The notes beneath the pieces were generated by a model. It was given only the letters and a program-made list of their open reading frames with translations, was not told where the DNA came from and made no database searches. From contig JAIBAU010000002.1 in assembly GCA_019695035.1 (NCBI GenBank), positions 124,001 through 188,000 on the forward strand: a stretch of 64,000 nt of DNA, in the 5' to 3' direction. The translations under genes and the position numbers were made by a program. The DNA comes from Caulobacteraceae bacterium. Lineage in GTDB: Bacteria > Pseudomonadota > Alphaproteobacteria > Caulobacterales > Caulobacteraceae. This document shows positions 1-8,859 of this stretch, one piece after another (within the stretch, counting starts at the first letter, position 1; each line of letters begins with the position of its first letter).

Positions 1-27
1 CGGGGCGAAGTCTAGGACAGCGCGGGC

Positions 28-759
28 TCACAGACGCCCTGCCTCGCCGAGCTTGTCCACAAGCCACATGCGCGCAGGGGGCAAGGGGCGATTCATGGGA
101 TTGAAGACGAACTGCTCGAGGAAATGGCCGGTCAGGTCCAGTCCCTGCCCCACCTCGCCCTCCGCCAGCCCCGCCTGGGCCCCCAGCATGAACGGCGGCA
201 GGGCCAGCATTCGGTCCGCGTAGGGCGCGCCGGCGTCCCGGCTGACGGCCCGCCCGGTCCTGGGGCTGACGTAGACCAGATCGTCGACGACGCCGGTGGC
301 GGCGCACTTGCCGAGATCCAGGCCGAAGCCGAGCTCCTCGAGCAGGCCCGCCTCGAACCGCACGAAGACCGCCGGCCACACCTCCGGGATGTGAAAGGTC
401 GAGGCGAGCGCCTCGAAGGCCAGAAACGCGCCCGGGTGTGGCTCCCGTTCCGGGAGGGCTCCTTGCGCGACCGCAGCGGCGGCGGCGAGCCCGGCCAAGG
501 CCAGGGAATCGTCGAACAGGGCGGCCGGCCCCTCCCCGACCGGTTCAAGCTGCGCGGATCCGAGCTGTTCGGACGTGCGCGAGCGGAAACGGGCGATGAC
601 GCGGGCGCCGGGCTGCAGGAACGGCTTCATGCGCCGGGAGGCGCCGCCGGCCACATGCGCGACCCACCGGCCCTTTTCCTCAGTCAGCAAGTCCACGATC
701 GCCCCGGTCTCGCCGTGGGCGCGCGCGGACAGGACAAAGGCGTCGCTCTCGAACTCCAT
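28..759 (-). CDS. recO: DNA repair protein RecO
   Basis: 243 aa, the usual length for RecO, which works with RecF/RecR to load RecA in gap repair and recombination. The N-terminal OB-fold is recognisable: the protein opens MEFESDAFVLSARAHGETGA and continues into a VLTEEKGR-like stretch (DLLTEEKGRW) and a PGARVIARFRSR strand. A helical C-terminal part follows. ATG start at 759. It is the last gene of the minus-strand run lepB-rnc-era-(NTF2-like)-recO, and the era/recO linkage is a common alphaproteobacterial arrangement. Only 27 bases lie between its stop and the window edge, and I see nothing in them. Identification is firm; function is by family. Confidence 0.93.
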   Translation of the reverse strand: MEFESDAFVLSARAHGETGAIVDLLTEEKGRWVAHVAGGASRRMKPFLQPGARVIARFRSRTSEQLGSAQLEPVGEGPAALFDDSLALAGLAAAAAVAQGALPEREPHPGAFLAFEALASTFHIPEVWPAVFVRFEAGLLEELGFGLDLGKCAATGVVDDLVYVSPRTGRAVSRDAGAPYADRMLALPPFMLGAQAGLAEGEVGQGLDLTGHFLEQFVFNPMNRPLPPARMWLVDKLGEAGRL

Positions 760-811
760 CCTGGTGGTTTGGACGGGAGAACGAAACGTGTCCAGCCCAA
801 GCGTCCCGGCG

Positions 812-1315
812 CTACTTCGGGTGAGCCGCCTCGTACGCCTTGATGTCGGCCACCACGTCCCTGGCGATGTCGTTGGGAATCGGGATGGTCAGGACGTACT
901 GGCCGATTTTCCAGCCGCCCTCGCCCTTGACCACCATGCCGGTCCCGCGCGTCGTTCCGTAGCTCGCACTGTCGAGGTTCTCTTCGAACCACGCGACGCA
1001 ATGGCAGGGCAGGTCGGCGAAGGTGATGGTCCGGCTGGCGGGCGTATAGGTCCAGCCCTTCCCCTGCGCGAAGTACGGCTCGGCGAAGGCCCTGAACTGG
1101 TCGAGGGTCCACCGCTCGGAGGCGTCGGTGCCCACGAACACGGCGTTGGGCGTGAAGCTGGCGAAATAGGCCGCTCCGTCCGCCCGCGCGGCGGCGGCGT
1201 TGAAGTTGTCGAGCAGGGCGTCGATCGCGCGCTCATCGGCGGACCGGGGAGCGGGCTCGGCCAGCACGGGGGTGGCGATCAAGGCGGCGGCGGCGAGGGT
1301 GAGCAAGATGCGCAT
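812..1315 (-). CDS. Exported SnoaL/NTF2-like small protein
   Basis: 167 aa from the ATG at 1315. The frame is open further upstream, but MRILLTLAAAALIATPVLA is a clear signal peptide ending near residue 19-20, so this start is preferred. The mature part has the NTF2/SnoaL pattern: an N-terminal helix (DERAIDALLDNFNAAAARAD), the short strand AVFVGTDASERWT, then FAEPYFAQGKGW and a C-terminal sheet. Such proteins are often described as ketosteroid-isomerase-like or nuclear-transport-factor-2-like, with no fixed reaction. It sits between era and recO and probably travels with them by transcription only. Substrate unknown; an enzymatic role is not shown. Confidence 0.8.
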   Translation of the reverse strand: MRILLTLAAAALIATPVLAEPAPRSADERAIDALLDNFNAAAARADGAAYFASFTPNAVFVGTDASERWTLDQFRAFAEPYFAQGKGWTYTPASRTITFADLPCHCVAWFEENLDSASYGTTRGTGMVVKGEGGWKIGQYVLTIPIPNDIARDVVADIKAYEAAHPK

Positions 1316-1367
1316 GGACCGAGTCCTATCCCGTCTCCGGCGACGGGAGAAGGCGGCCGCCACGCCG

Positions 1368-2315
1368 CTACTGCGCGTCGAAATCCAGGCCGAACTGGGC
1401 GTACAGGGCGCGGTCCTCGGTCCACTTCTCGTTGACTTTGACATGCAGGAACAGGTGGACCTTGCGATCCAGCAGCTCCGTCAGCTCCTCTCGCGCCTTC
1501 TGGCCAATCCATTTCAGGGTCTGGCCGCCCTTGCCCAGCACGATCGGGCGCTGGCTATCCCGCTCCACATAGATGGTCTGCTCGATGCGGGCCGAACCAT
1601 CGGGCTTCTCGTCGAAGGCGGTGGTCTCGACGGCTGCGGCGTAAGGCAACTCCTCGTGGACCCGCAGGTAGATCTTCTCGCGGGTGATCTCGGCGGCCAG
1701 CACACGGACGGGGACGTCGGCGGACTGGTCCTCGGGATAGAGCCAGGGTCCCTCAGGCATCATCGCGCCCAGACGGGCCAGGAGGTCCTTCACGCCCGAG
1801 CCCTTCTCGGCCGAGACCATGAAGACCTCGGAGTAGACGCCGGTGTCGAACAGGGCCTGGGTCAGGGCCAGCAGCTCCTCGCGCTTGACCAGATCCACCT
1901 TGTTCAGCGCCAGGATCGCCCGGGAACCCGCCGCCTTCAGGCCGGCGATGATGCTCTCGGTGTCCTCGTGGCTCCGGCGGTCGGCGCCCGTCCCGTCCTT
2001 CCCCCGGGCGGCCAGTTCGGCGGCCGCGTCGACCAGGTGCACGACCGCATCGGCGTCCTCGGCTCCGCCCCAGGCCGAACGGACCATGGCGCGGTCGAGC
2101 CGGCGGCGCGGCTTGAAGATGCCGGGCGTGTCGACGAGCACGATCTGGGCCCGACCCTCGATGGCCACGCCCCGGACGGGGAAGCGGGTGGTCTGGACCT
2201 TCTTCGTCACGATCGACACCTTGGTCCCGACCATTCGGTTGGTGAGGGTCGACTTGCCGGCGTTGGGCGCGCCGATGATGGCGGCGAACCCCGCCCGGGT
2301 TGGCTGGTCGGTCAA
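1368..2315 (-). CDS. era: GTPase Era, 16S rRNA maturation factor
   Basis: 315 aa. Essential-type GTPase that binds the 3' end of 16S rRNA during 30S assembly. All G motifs are visible: GAPNAGKS (G1, residues 15-22), QTTR (G2), DTPG (G3), NKVD (G4) and VSAEKG (G5). A C-terminal KH domain follows, with the VLGKGGQTLKWIGQ turn. The start codon is TTG at 2315, sharing the four bases TTGA with the stop of rnc, which indicates translational coupling. The stretch after G2 reads FPVRGVAI rather than the more common RRIRGI; the key residues are unaffected. Confidence 0.96.
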   Translation of the reverse strand: MTDQPTRAGFAAIIGAPNAGKSTLTNRMVGTKVSIVTKKVQTTRFPVRGVAIEGRAQIVLVDTPGIFKPRRRLDRAMVRSAWGGAEDADAVVHLVDAAAELAARGKDGTGADRRSHEDTESIIAGLKAAGSRAILALNKVDLVKREELLALTQALFDTGVYSEVFMVSAEKGSGVKDLLARLGAMMPEGPWLYPEDQSADVPVRVLAAEITREKIYLRVHEELPYAAAVETTAFDEKPDGSARIEQTIYVERDSQRPIVLGKGGQTLKWIGQKAREELTELLDRKVHLFLHVKVNEKWTEDRALYAQFGLDFDAQ

Positions 2316-3004
2316 AGCAGGCCTTCGCGATTCAGAAGTTCGGCGGCGGCGGCCTTTTCAGCCGCCTGCCTTGAAGACCCTGCGGCCTTCGCGGGTTCCA
2401 GGCCCTCGACGACAACCTGGACGGTGAAATGGGGAGCATGGTCGGGACCCGAGCGCCTCACGACCTCGTAGGCCGGGACCGGCTTGCCTTGCCCCTGGGC
2501 CCAGGCCTGGAGCGCCGACTTGGGATCGCGCGCGGCCGGCTTGGCCAAATGCTCGACCTGCGTATCCCAGAACCTGCGGAACACCCCGCGCGCCGCCTCG
2601 AGCCCGCCGTCGAGGTAGAGCGCCGCCATGACCGCCTCGCAGGCGTCCGCCAGCACGGTATCCTTCTCACGACCGCCGGTCTTGCTCTCGCCCGGCGACA
2701 GCCGAAGCGCCGGACCGATCCCCATGGCCCGCGCGGCGGCCGCGCAGGCCGACTTGTCCACCAGGCCGTGGAAGCGCGGCGTCAGCTTGCCCTCGGGGAG
2801 GTCGGGATACAGATCCATCAGCCGCTCGGCGACGAGCAACCCCAGCACCCGGTCGCCCAGGAACTCGTACCGCTCGTTGTCCGTGACGCGGTTCGCCCCG
2901 CCCACGCTGGCGTGGGTCAGAGCGAGGTCCAGGCGCTTCCTGTCCTTGAACGCGTAGCCGAGGTTGCGCTCGAGCTGGTCTACCGCGGACGCCCGCGCAT
3001 TCAT
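2312..3004 (-). CDS. rnc: Ribonuclease III
   Basis: 230 aa from the ATG at 3004 (MNARASAVDQLERNLGYAF). The frame stays open further upstream, but this start gives the normal length and sits 14 bp after the lepB stop. Endonuclease for double-stranded RNA, used in rRNA and mRNA processing. The catalytic signature NERYEFLGDRVLGLL is present near residues 36-50, with the second acidic pair in LADACEAVMAALYLDGG. The C-terminal double-stranded RNA-binding domain ends with SSRQAAEKAAAAELL. Its stop overlaps the TTG start of era by 4 bp. The rnc-era pairing is widely conserved. Confidence 0.95.
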   Translation of the reverse strand: MNARASAVDQLERNLGYAFKDRKRLDLALTHASVGGANRVTDNERYEFLGDRVLGLLVAERLMDLYPDLPEGKLTPRFHGLVDKSACAAAARAMGIGPALRLSPGESKTGGREKDTVLADACEAVMAALYLDGGLEAARGVFRRFWDTQVEHLAKPAARDPKSALQAWAQGQGKPVPAYEVVRRSGPDHAPHFTVQVVVEGLEPAKAAGSSRQAAEKAAAAELLNREGLL

Positions 3005-3018
3005 CGGCGTGCGTTCAT

Positions 3019-3945
3019 CTATTTCAGCGAATGGAAGAAGCGGCTGGGACGCAGGTGGGTGAACCAGGTCCAGGGCTTCCACAGCGACGCGCCCGGCTTC
3101 CACGAGAACAGGATGATGTCCGCGCGGCCGATCAGGTTCTCGGCCGGGACCAGACCCACGCCGTTCTCCTGCTCGACCCGGCTGTCGATCGAGTTGTCGC
3201 GATTGTCGCCCATCATGAAGTAGTAGCCCGCCGGCACTGTATAGACGCCGGTGTTGTCCAGGTGGCCGTCGGGGCCGAAGTCCTGGATGGTGATCTGCTT
3301 GCCGCCCGGCAGGGTCTCGCGGACCGTGGTGGCTGACCGCTCGAAGCCGTAGCCCGTATCCACGTCGACGCGGCCCTGGACGACGTCCGTGACCGGCCGG
3401 TCGTTGATGTAGAGCAGGTTGTTGCGCATCTGGATGCGGTCGCCCGGCAGTCCGATGAGGCGCTTGATGTAGTCGGTCTTGTTGTCGCGCGGCAGCTTGA
3501 AGACCACGATGTCGCCCCGGCGCGGCTGGCTGCCAAGGATCCGGCCGTGGAACAGCGGCGGGCTGAGCGGGATGGAGTGGCGCGAATAGCCGTAGTCCCA
3601 CTTGGAGACGATGATGTAGTCGCCCTCGTAGAGGTTGGGCTCCATCGAGGCCGATGGAATGGTGAACGGCTGGAACAACAGGATGCGCAGCACGAGCGCG
3701 ATCAGCAGGGCGTAGAAGATCGTCTTGGCGATCTCCCAGGTCTCTTCCTTGGCGGACTTGGCCGGCTCGCCGTCCTCATCCATCCCCTCGAGATCGAGGT
3801 CAGCGTCGGCCTCGGCGTGATCCGAGAGGTCCTCGGCGCCGGCGGCGTCCGCCGCCTCGACGGCCTCCACGGTGTCGTGGGCGTCGGCCGCCTCCGTCGC
3901 GCCTGCGTGTTCCGCGTCTTCGGCCGCGTGGTTGTCGGTGCTCAT
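3019..3945 (-). CDS. lepB: Signal peptidase I
   Basis: 308 aa. Membrane peptidase that removes signal peptides from exported preproteins. A transmembrane segment (IFYALLIALVLRILLF, about residues 76-91) is followed by the catalytic serine in IPSASMEP (Ser100) and the general-base lysine in DYIKRLIGLPGD (Lys161). The C-terminal MMGDNRDNSIDSR box is intact. Unusual is a roughly 65-residue cytoplasmic N-terminal extension made almost entirely of Ala, Glu and Asp, which is absent from E. coli LepB. Its function is unknown. It precedes rnc by 14 bp in the same operon. Confidence 0.95.
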   Translation of the reverse strand: MSTDNHAAEDAEHAGATEAADAHDTVEAVEAADAAGAEDLSDHAEADADLDLEGMDEDGEPAKSAKEETWEIAKTIFYALLIALVLRILLFQPFTIPSASMEPNLYEGDYIIVSKWDYGYSRHSIPLSPPLFHGRILGSQPRRGDIVVFKLPRDNKTDYIKRLIGLPGDRIQMRNNLLYINDRPVTDVVQGRVDVDTGYGFERSATTVRETLPGGKQITIQDFGPDGHLDNTGVYTVPAGYYFMMGDNRDNSIDSRVEQENGVGLVPAENLIGRADIILFSWKPGASLWKPWTWFTHLRPSRFFHSLK

Positions 3946-4015
3946 ACTTCTATCCCCTGCCGGAGTGCGTTGTTTGCGCGCTTCTTCCGGCCGTGTTGGC
4001 GTCGGTAGTCCGTGT

Positions 4016-4417
4016 TTATGTCTCCGGCAAGGCTTCGATTATTACGAAGGCCTGGGCGTAGGGATGATCGTCGGTAAGGCTGACATGGATGATCGCCTTG
4101 TGTCCCGGCGGCGTCAGCCTGGCCAGCCGCTCGCCAGCCCCGCCCGTCAGCGCCATTGTCGGCTGGCCGGAGGGAAGGTTCACCACCCCCATGTCGCGCC
4201 AGTAGACCGCGCCGCGGATGCCGGTCCCCAGAGCCTTGGCGCAGGCCTCCTTGGCCGCGAAGCGTTTGGCGTAGCTGGCCGCGCGGTCCGGCTTGCGCTC
4301 GGAACGCAGCCGCTCGAGCTCGGTGAAACAGCGGTGAGTGAAGCGATCGCCGAAACGATCCAGGGAGCCCTGGATGCGCCGGATGTCCGAGAGGTCAGAG
4401 CCGATGCCGATGATCAA
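4016..4417 (-). CDS. acpS: Holo-[acyl-carrier-protein] synthase
   Basis: 133 aa. Transfers 4'-phosphopantetheine from CoA to apo-ACP for fatty-acid synthesis. The family start [15 protein letters not shown] carries the metal-binding Asp8, and [15 protein letters not shown] carries the second acidic ligand. The C-terminus ([16 protein letters not shown]) is the normal sheet. The start codon is TTG at 4417; any later start would remove the essential first strand. It overlaps the 3' end of pdxJ by 23 bp, which suggests coupled translation. Confidence 0.95.
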   Translation of the reverse strand: MIIGIGSDLSDIRRIQGSLDRFGDRFTHRCFTELERLRSERKPDRAASYAKRFAAKEACAKALGTGIRGAVYWRDMGVVNLPSGQPTMALTGGAGERLARLTPPGHKAIIHVSLTDDHPYAQAFVIIEALPET

Positions 4418-5168
4418 AGGCCGCCCTCCCCTCGTCGATGGACTGCCGCATCCGGGCGATGGCCGGCCCCAGGCCGGTGAAGATCGCCTCCCCGATGAGG
4501 AAATGCCCGATGTTCAGCTCCCTGATCTGGGGGATGGCGGCGATGGCGCGCGCGGTGTCGAAGGTCAGGCCGTGACCCGCATGCACCTCCAGCCCCAGGT
4601 CGTCGGCCAGGTGGGCTCCCGCCTGGAGCTGCTCCCAGATGGCGGCCGCTTCCTCGGTCCGCCCCTCGGCCAGCGCGTCGCACCACGCACCGGTGTGCAG
4701 CTCGACCACAGGGGCCTGCATGTCGGCGGCGGCGCGGATCTGGGTCGGATTGGCCTCGATGAAGAGCGACGAGCGGATGCCGGCGGCGTTGAACTCGCGC
4801 ACCAGGGCGGCGACGCGGTTGTGCTGCCCCGCGGCGTCGAGGCCGCCCTCGGTGGTGCGTTCCTCGCGCCGCTCGGGCACCAGGCAGGCGGCATGAGGCA
4901 GGATGCGCAGCCCGATCTCGCGCATCTCGTCGGTGACGGCCATTTCGAAGTTCAGCGGTTTCGACAGGCGGCGACAGAGGGCGTTCAGCGCCTCGATATC
5001 GGCGTCGCGGATATGGCGGCGGTCCTCGCGCAGGTGCGCCGTGACGCCGTCGGCGCCCGCCGCGACGGCCAGTTCGGCGGCGCGGACCGGGTCTGGCCAC
5101 TCGCCGCCGCGCGCGTTCCGGACGGTGGCGACATGGTCGATGTTCACCCCCAGCCGGATCCGGGTCAC
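4395..5168 (-). CDS. pdxJ: Pyridoxine 5'-phosphate synthase PdxJ
   Basis: 257 aa from a GTG at 5168 that overlaps the pyrE stop (GTGA). Condenses 1-deoxyxylulose 5-phosphate with 3-amino-2-oxopropyl phosphate in vitamin B6 synthesis. The family opening [20 protein letters not shown] is clear, followed by [28 protein letters not shown] and the C-terminal [17 protein letters not shown] phosphate-binding segment. The reading frame is open upstream of 5168, but that part is pyrE read in another frame. Coupled to pyrE (4-bp overlap) and acpS (23-bp overlap). Confidence 0.95.
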   Translation of the reverse strand: MTRIRLGVNIDHVATVRNARGGEWPDPVRAAELAVAAGADGVTAHLREDRRHIRDADIEALNALCRRLSKPLNFEMAVTDEMREIGLRILPHAACLVPERREERTTEGGLDAAGQHNRVAALVREFNAAGIRSSLFIEANPTQIRAAADMQAPVVELHTGAWCDALAEGRTEEAAAIWEQLQAGAHLADDLGLEVHAGHGLTFDTARAIAAIPQIRELNIGHFLIGEAIFTGLGPAIARMRQSIDEGRAAFDHRHRL

Positions 5169-5749
5169 TTCGAAAGCCTCCGCGAGCCGGGGTCCTCGAT
5201 GGCGATGGCCGCCAGCTCCGGCGGCAGGGCGTCGGCGGGATAGGCCGGCACGTCCAGCGTCGCCAGCGCCACCAACGGCACGCCCACGTCGGCGCGCCCG
5301 CCCGAGCGGTCGACAATGCAACCCGCCACGACCACGTCGCCGCCCGCCGCCTTGATGGCCTCGATGCATTCGCGCGACGACAGGCCGGTGGTGACGATGT
5401 CCTCGATCATGGCGACCTTCGTCCCGGGATCGACGTGGAAGCCGCGGCGCAGCTTGAACGCCCCGCCCTCACGCTCGACGTACATGGACGGGACATTCAT
5501 GTGCCGGGCGGTCTCGTAGCCCGGGATGATGCCGCCCACGGCCGGCGAGATAACCACCTGCACGTCGGGCCGCGCGGCCAGCACCTTGTGCGCCAGCGCC
5601 TGGCAAAGCTTCTCGCAGCGCGCCGGCTGCATGAACACCAGGTTCTTCTGCAGGAAAACGGGCGAATGCAGGCCGGACGACAGCACGAAGTGGCCCTCGC
5701 GCAGGGCGCCGGCGGCGCGGAATTCCTCAAGGACGTCATCGCTGGTCAT
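5165..5749 (-). CDS. pyrE: Orotate phosphoribosyltransferase
   Basis: 194 aa. Converts orotate and PRPP to orotidine 5'-phosphate in de novo pyrimidine synthesis. The PRPP-binding motif is [12 protein letters not shown] (about residues 113-124), and the mobile catalytic loop includes [14 protein letters not shown]. The opening [20 protein letters not shown] fits the longer alphaproteobacterial PyrE type. ATG at 5749. First gene of the overlapping series pyrE-pdxJ-acpS. Confidence 0.95.
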   Translation of the reverse strand: MTSDDVLEEFRAAGALREGHFVLSSGLHSPVFLQKNLVFMQPARCEKLCQALAHKVLAARPDVQVVISPAVGGIIPGYETARHMNVPSMYVEREGGAFKLRRGFHVDPGTKVAMIEDIVTTGLSSRECIEAIKAAGGDVVVAGCIVDRSGGRADVGVPLVALATLDVPAYPADALPPELAAIAIEDPGSRRLSK

Positions 5750-5780
5750 GATGCGGGATTAGCGCCCGTCCCAGGCCTTG

Positions 5781-6059
5781 TCATCCGGGATTGCGCGGTT
5801 CCGGCTTGCGTCCCTCGCGCCGCGCCATTTCGGCGTCGACCAGGTCGTGGATGTCGATGCCGTAAATGGTCAGACCTTCGATGTTGGCGTTGTCGATGCG
5901 GACGTTCTTCAGATTCACGTCGTCGAAGCTGGCGCCCGTCAGGTTGACGTTGTTGAAGCGCGCCGCCGCCAGGTTGACGTTGTCGAAGAGGGTTTCGGCC
6001 AGGCCGCAGTTGCGAAACGCCGATCCCGGCATCCGCTTGCCGTCGAACTGTTCGGACAT
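5781..6059 (-). CDS. Pentapeptide-repeat protein
   Basis: 92 aa from the ATG at 6059. The middle is a run of A(D/N)LXX pentapeptide repeats on a five-residue period: ETLFDNVNL, AARFNNVNL, GASFDDVNL, KNVRIDNANI, which should fold as a right-handed beta-helix. The C-terminus (HDLVDAEMARREGRKPE) is charged and not repeated. Pentapeptide proteins have diverse roles, and nothing here fixes one. It lies 8 bp downstream of the rsh stop and upstream of pyrE, so it is probably co-transcribed with both. Confidence 0.85.
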   Translation of the reverse strand: MSEQFDGKRMPGSAFRNCGLAETLFDNVNLAAARFNNVNLTGASFDDVNLKNVRIDNANIEGLTIYGIDIHDLVDAEMARREGRKPEPRNPG

Positions 6060-6067
6060 GAAGGCTC

Positions 6068-8281
6068 CTAGCCTTTGACGCGGTCCACGGTTTCGACCGA
6101 CGGGCAGGCGCGGAGCGCGGCGGCGATGTGGGTCAGGTGGCGGGCGTCGACGACTTCCACGTCGAAGTCCACGTCGAAGAAGTCCGACTGCCGGTGGCTC
6201 ATCTTCAGGTTCAGGATGTTGGCCCCCGCCTCGCCGATGATCGTGCAGGCCTGTCCCAGCACGCCCGGCGCGTTTCGAATGGTGGCGCGCAGGCGAGCGG
6301 CGGCGACGGTGTTCTGCTCGGCCTGGGGCGTCCACTGCAGGTCGCGCCAAAGGTCGTCGCGGTCCTCGAACTCGGCCAGGCGCTCGCAGTCGATGGTGTG
6401 CACCGTGAGCCCGACGTCGGGTTGCAGGATGCCCATGATGCGGTCGCCCGGCACCGGGCTGCAGCAGGGCGCGAAATGCACCGAGACGCCCGGCGTCAGC
6501 CCGCCGCCGCGGATGAACAGCCGCCCGGCCTTGCCGTCCTCGATGCGGGTGCGGGCGGCGGCGGCGGCGCGCTCACTGTCCTTCAGGCCCGGGAAGACCG
6601 CCTCCAGCACCCCGGCGGGCGCGATGCGGCCCCGACCCACGGTCGCGTACAGCTCCTCTTCGCTGGCGATCGAAAAGCGTTCCAGCGCGGGGCGCAGGGA
6701 GATATCGAGCAACGACTTTCCGGCCTTCGCGAAGGTCTGCTCGATGGAGACCTTGCCGAGCTTCTGGAACTCGCCCTTCTCGGTCTGGCGGATGTGGCGG
6801 CGGATCGCGGAGCGCGCCCGGCCGGTGATGGCCAGTGAACGCCAGTCCGGCGGGATCGCCGCCTTGGGCCCGCGGATGATCTCCACCACGTCGCCGTTCT
6901 GCAGCAGGGTGCGCATCGGGCGCAGTTCGCCGTTGATCTTGACCCCGATGGCGGTGTCGCCGACCTCGGTGTGGACGGCGTAGGCGAAATCCAGCGGCAT
7001 GGCCCCGGTCGGCAAGCTGATCAGCTGTCCCTTCGGCGTGAAGGCGAACACCTGATCCATGAACATCTCGAGCTTGGCGTGCTCGACCAGGTCGTCGGTG
7101 TCCCCGCCCCCGTGCTCCAGCACGGTGATCAGGTCGCGCAGGTTCTGCAGCGGGTCCCGCCCGCCAGCGGCCTCCGCCGCCTCGGCGTCGAAGCCGTAGT
7201 TCTTGTTCTTGTATTGCCAGTGGGCGGCGACGCCCTCCTCGGCCACCAGGTCCATGATCGCGGTGCGGATCTGCATCTCGATGCGCATGCCCTTCGGCCC
7301 CACGACCGTGGTGTGCAGCGAGCGGTAGTTGTTCCGCTTGGGGCGCGAGATGTAGTCCTTGAAGCGCTCGTAGATGGTCGGCCACTTGGAGTGCAGCGCG
7401 CCCAGCGCCCGGTAACAGTCCGTCTCGGAATCCACGATGACCCGGAAGGCGTAGATGTCGGAGAGCTGGCTGAAGCCGATCGACTTGCGCTCCAGCTTTC
7501 GCCAGATCGAGTAGGGCGTCTTCTCGCGACCGAACACCTCGCCGCGGATGCCCGCATCCTTGAGCACCCGCGCGATCTCGCCGGAGACGACCGCGACGGC
7601 CGGCCCCTGCTCCTCCTTCAAATCCTCGAGGCGCTTGATGATGGCGTCCCGCGCCGAGGGATTGAGGTGTTCGAACGACAGCTCTTCCAGCTCGGTGGCG
7701 ATGCGGTGGCAGCCGATGGTGCGGGCCAGCAGCGCATAGACCTCCATGGTCTCGCGCGCGATACGCTCCCGCTTGTGCGGCTTGACGTACTGCAGGGTCC
7801 GCATGTTGTGCAGGCGGTCGGCCAGCTTCACCAGCAGGACGCGAACGTCCTTGGAAATCGCCAGGATGAACTTGCGCAGGTTCTCCGCCTGGCGGGTGTG
7901 CTCGGCCTGCTCTTCCAGCCGGGACAGCTTGGTCACCCCCTCGACCAGTTCGGCGATCTCGGCTCCGAACAGGCGCGCGATGTCCTCCTTGGACACGGGC
8001 GTGTCTTCGATCACGTCGTGCAGCAGGGCGGTGACGATGGCGGCGGTGTCGAGGCGGTATTCCGTCAGGATGCCCGCCACCTCGATGGGGTGGGCGAAGT
8101 ACGGGTCGCCGGAGGCCCGCAGCTGCGAGCCGTGCATCTGCATGGCGTAGACGTAGGCGCGATTGATCAGCGCCTCGTCGGCGTCCGGATCGTAGGACTG
8201 GACCCGTTCGACCAGTTCGGTCTGCCGCAGATACCGAACCGGTTTCCTGGGCCTGGCGGGCAGGTCGTTGGCCGGCGCCAC
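6068..8281 (-). CDS. Bifunctional (p)ppGpp synthetase/hydrolase (RSH)
   Basis: 737 aa. The single long RSH enzyme typical of alphaproteobacteria, making and degrading (p)ppGpp in the stringent response. The N-terminal HD hydrolase is intact (HPIEV, then LLHDVIEDT at residues 87-94). The synthetase domain has RSLHTTVVGPKG. The RFKD motif (ERFKDYIS) is the version found in bifunctional enzymes rather than the EXDD form of synthesis-only RelA. TGS and ACT domains follow, the ACT domain being at the C-terminus. The start is GTG at 8281. The frame is open about 170 nt further, almost to rpoZ, but contains no ATG, GTG or TTG there. Often called relA or spoT; I leave the symbol open. Confidence 0.94.
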   Translation of the reverse strand: MAPANDLPARPRKPVRYLRQTELVERVQSYDPDADEALINRAYVYAMQMHGSQLRASGDPYFAHPIEVAGILTEYRLDTAAIVTALLHDVIEDTPVSKEDIARLFGAEIAELVEGVTKLSRLEEQAEHTRQAENLRKFILAISKDVRVLLVKLADRLHNMRTLQYVKPHKRERIARETMEVYALLARTIGCHRIATELEELSFEHLNPSARDAIIKRLEDLKEEQGPAVAVVSGEIARVLKDAGIRGEVFGREKTPYSIWRKLERKSIGFSQLSDIYAFRVIVDSETDCYRALGALHSKWPTIYERFKDYISRPKRNNYRSLHTTVVGPKGMRIEMQIRTAIMDLVAEEGVAAHWQYKNKNYGFDAEAAEAAGGRDPLQNLRDLITVLEHGGGDTDDLVEHAKLEMFMDQVFAFTPKGQLISLPTGAMPLDFAYAVHTEVGDTAIGVKINGELRPMRTLLQNGDVVEIIRGPKAAIPPDWRSLAITGRARSAIRRHIRQTEKGEFQKLGKVSIEQTFAKAGKSLLDISLRPALERFSIASEEELYATVGRGRIAPAGVLEAVFPGLKDSERAAAAARTRIEDGKAGRLFIRGGGLTPGVSVHFAPCCSPVPGDRIMGILQPDVGLTVHTIDCERLAEFEDRDDLWRDLQWTPQAEQNTVAAARLRATIRNAPGVLGQACTIIGEAGANILNLKMSHRQSDFFDVDFDVEVVDARHLTHIAAALRACPSVETVDRVKG

Positions 8282-8451
8282 CTCGGTTTCGGGCAGCGGC
8301 TCGGCCGTCAGCTTGACGGAAGAACGCTTCTCGCGGGCGCCGGAAGCAGCAACGGCCGCCGGTTGCCCGGCGGCCGTCGCATCGATTGCAGCGATGTCCT
8401 CAGCGCCGGTCCGCGGCGCCTTCCTGGAATGGCCGTCTGACGAAGCGTTCG

Positions 8452-8811
8452 TCAGTAGCGCTCCTCCTGCCCGCCATCGCGGTCGCTTTGAAGCGCGCGG
8501 ACGAGCTCGTGTTCGGACATCTGCATGTGCTGCGGATCGGCCAGCAGGGCCAGGGTCTCGGCCTCTTCCTCGGCCTCGGTACGCTCGTCGACGCGCTGCA
8601 GGGTGCTGATCAGGTTCTCCGAGAGATTGTCCGGGTCAACCTTGTCCTCGGCGATCTCGCGCAGGGCGACGACCGGGTTCTTGTCGTTGTCGCGGTCCAG
8701 GAACAGCGGCGCGCCGGCCGAGATGGAGCGCGCGCGATGGGCCGACAGCAGGACGAGCCCGAACCGGTTCGGAACCTTCTCAACGCAGTCTTCGACGGTG
8801 ACGCGGGCCAT
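8452..8811 (-). CDS. rpoZ: RNA polymerase omega subunit
   Basis: 119 aa. Small subunit that helps assemble and stabilise core RNA polymerase. The opening [20 protein letters not shown] and the segment [13 protein letters not shown] are the family signature, followed by [11 protein letters not shown]. The C-terminal tail is acidic and longer than the E. coli protein, as is usual in alphaproteobacteria. It lies directly upstream of rsh, the same rpoZ-spoT order seen in many proteobacteria. Confidence 0.95.
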   Translation of the reverse strand: MARVTVEDCVEKVPNRFGLVLLSAHRARSISAGAPLFLDRDNDKNPVVALREIAEDKVDPDNLSENLISTLQRVDERTEAEEEAETLALLADPQHMQMSEHELVRALQSDRDGGQEERY

Positions 8812-8859
8812 GTAGTCCTCGGGGAGGTGGGATTTTGAACCGCCCTACTTAGCGATCGG

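Noticed and set aside
684..1112. Long antisense and out-of-frame open frames over most genes
   Set aside because: High GC content makes stops rare; these frames lack family motifs, have skewed Arg/Pro/Gly composition and lie wholly over well-supported genes.
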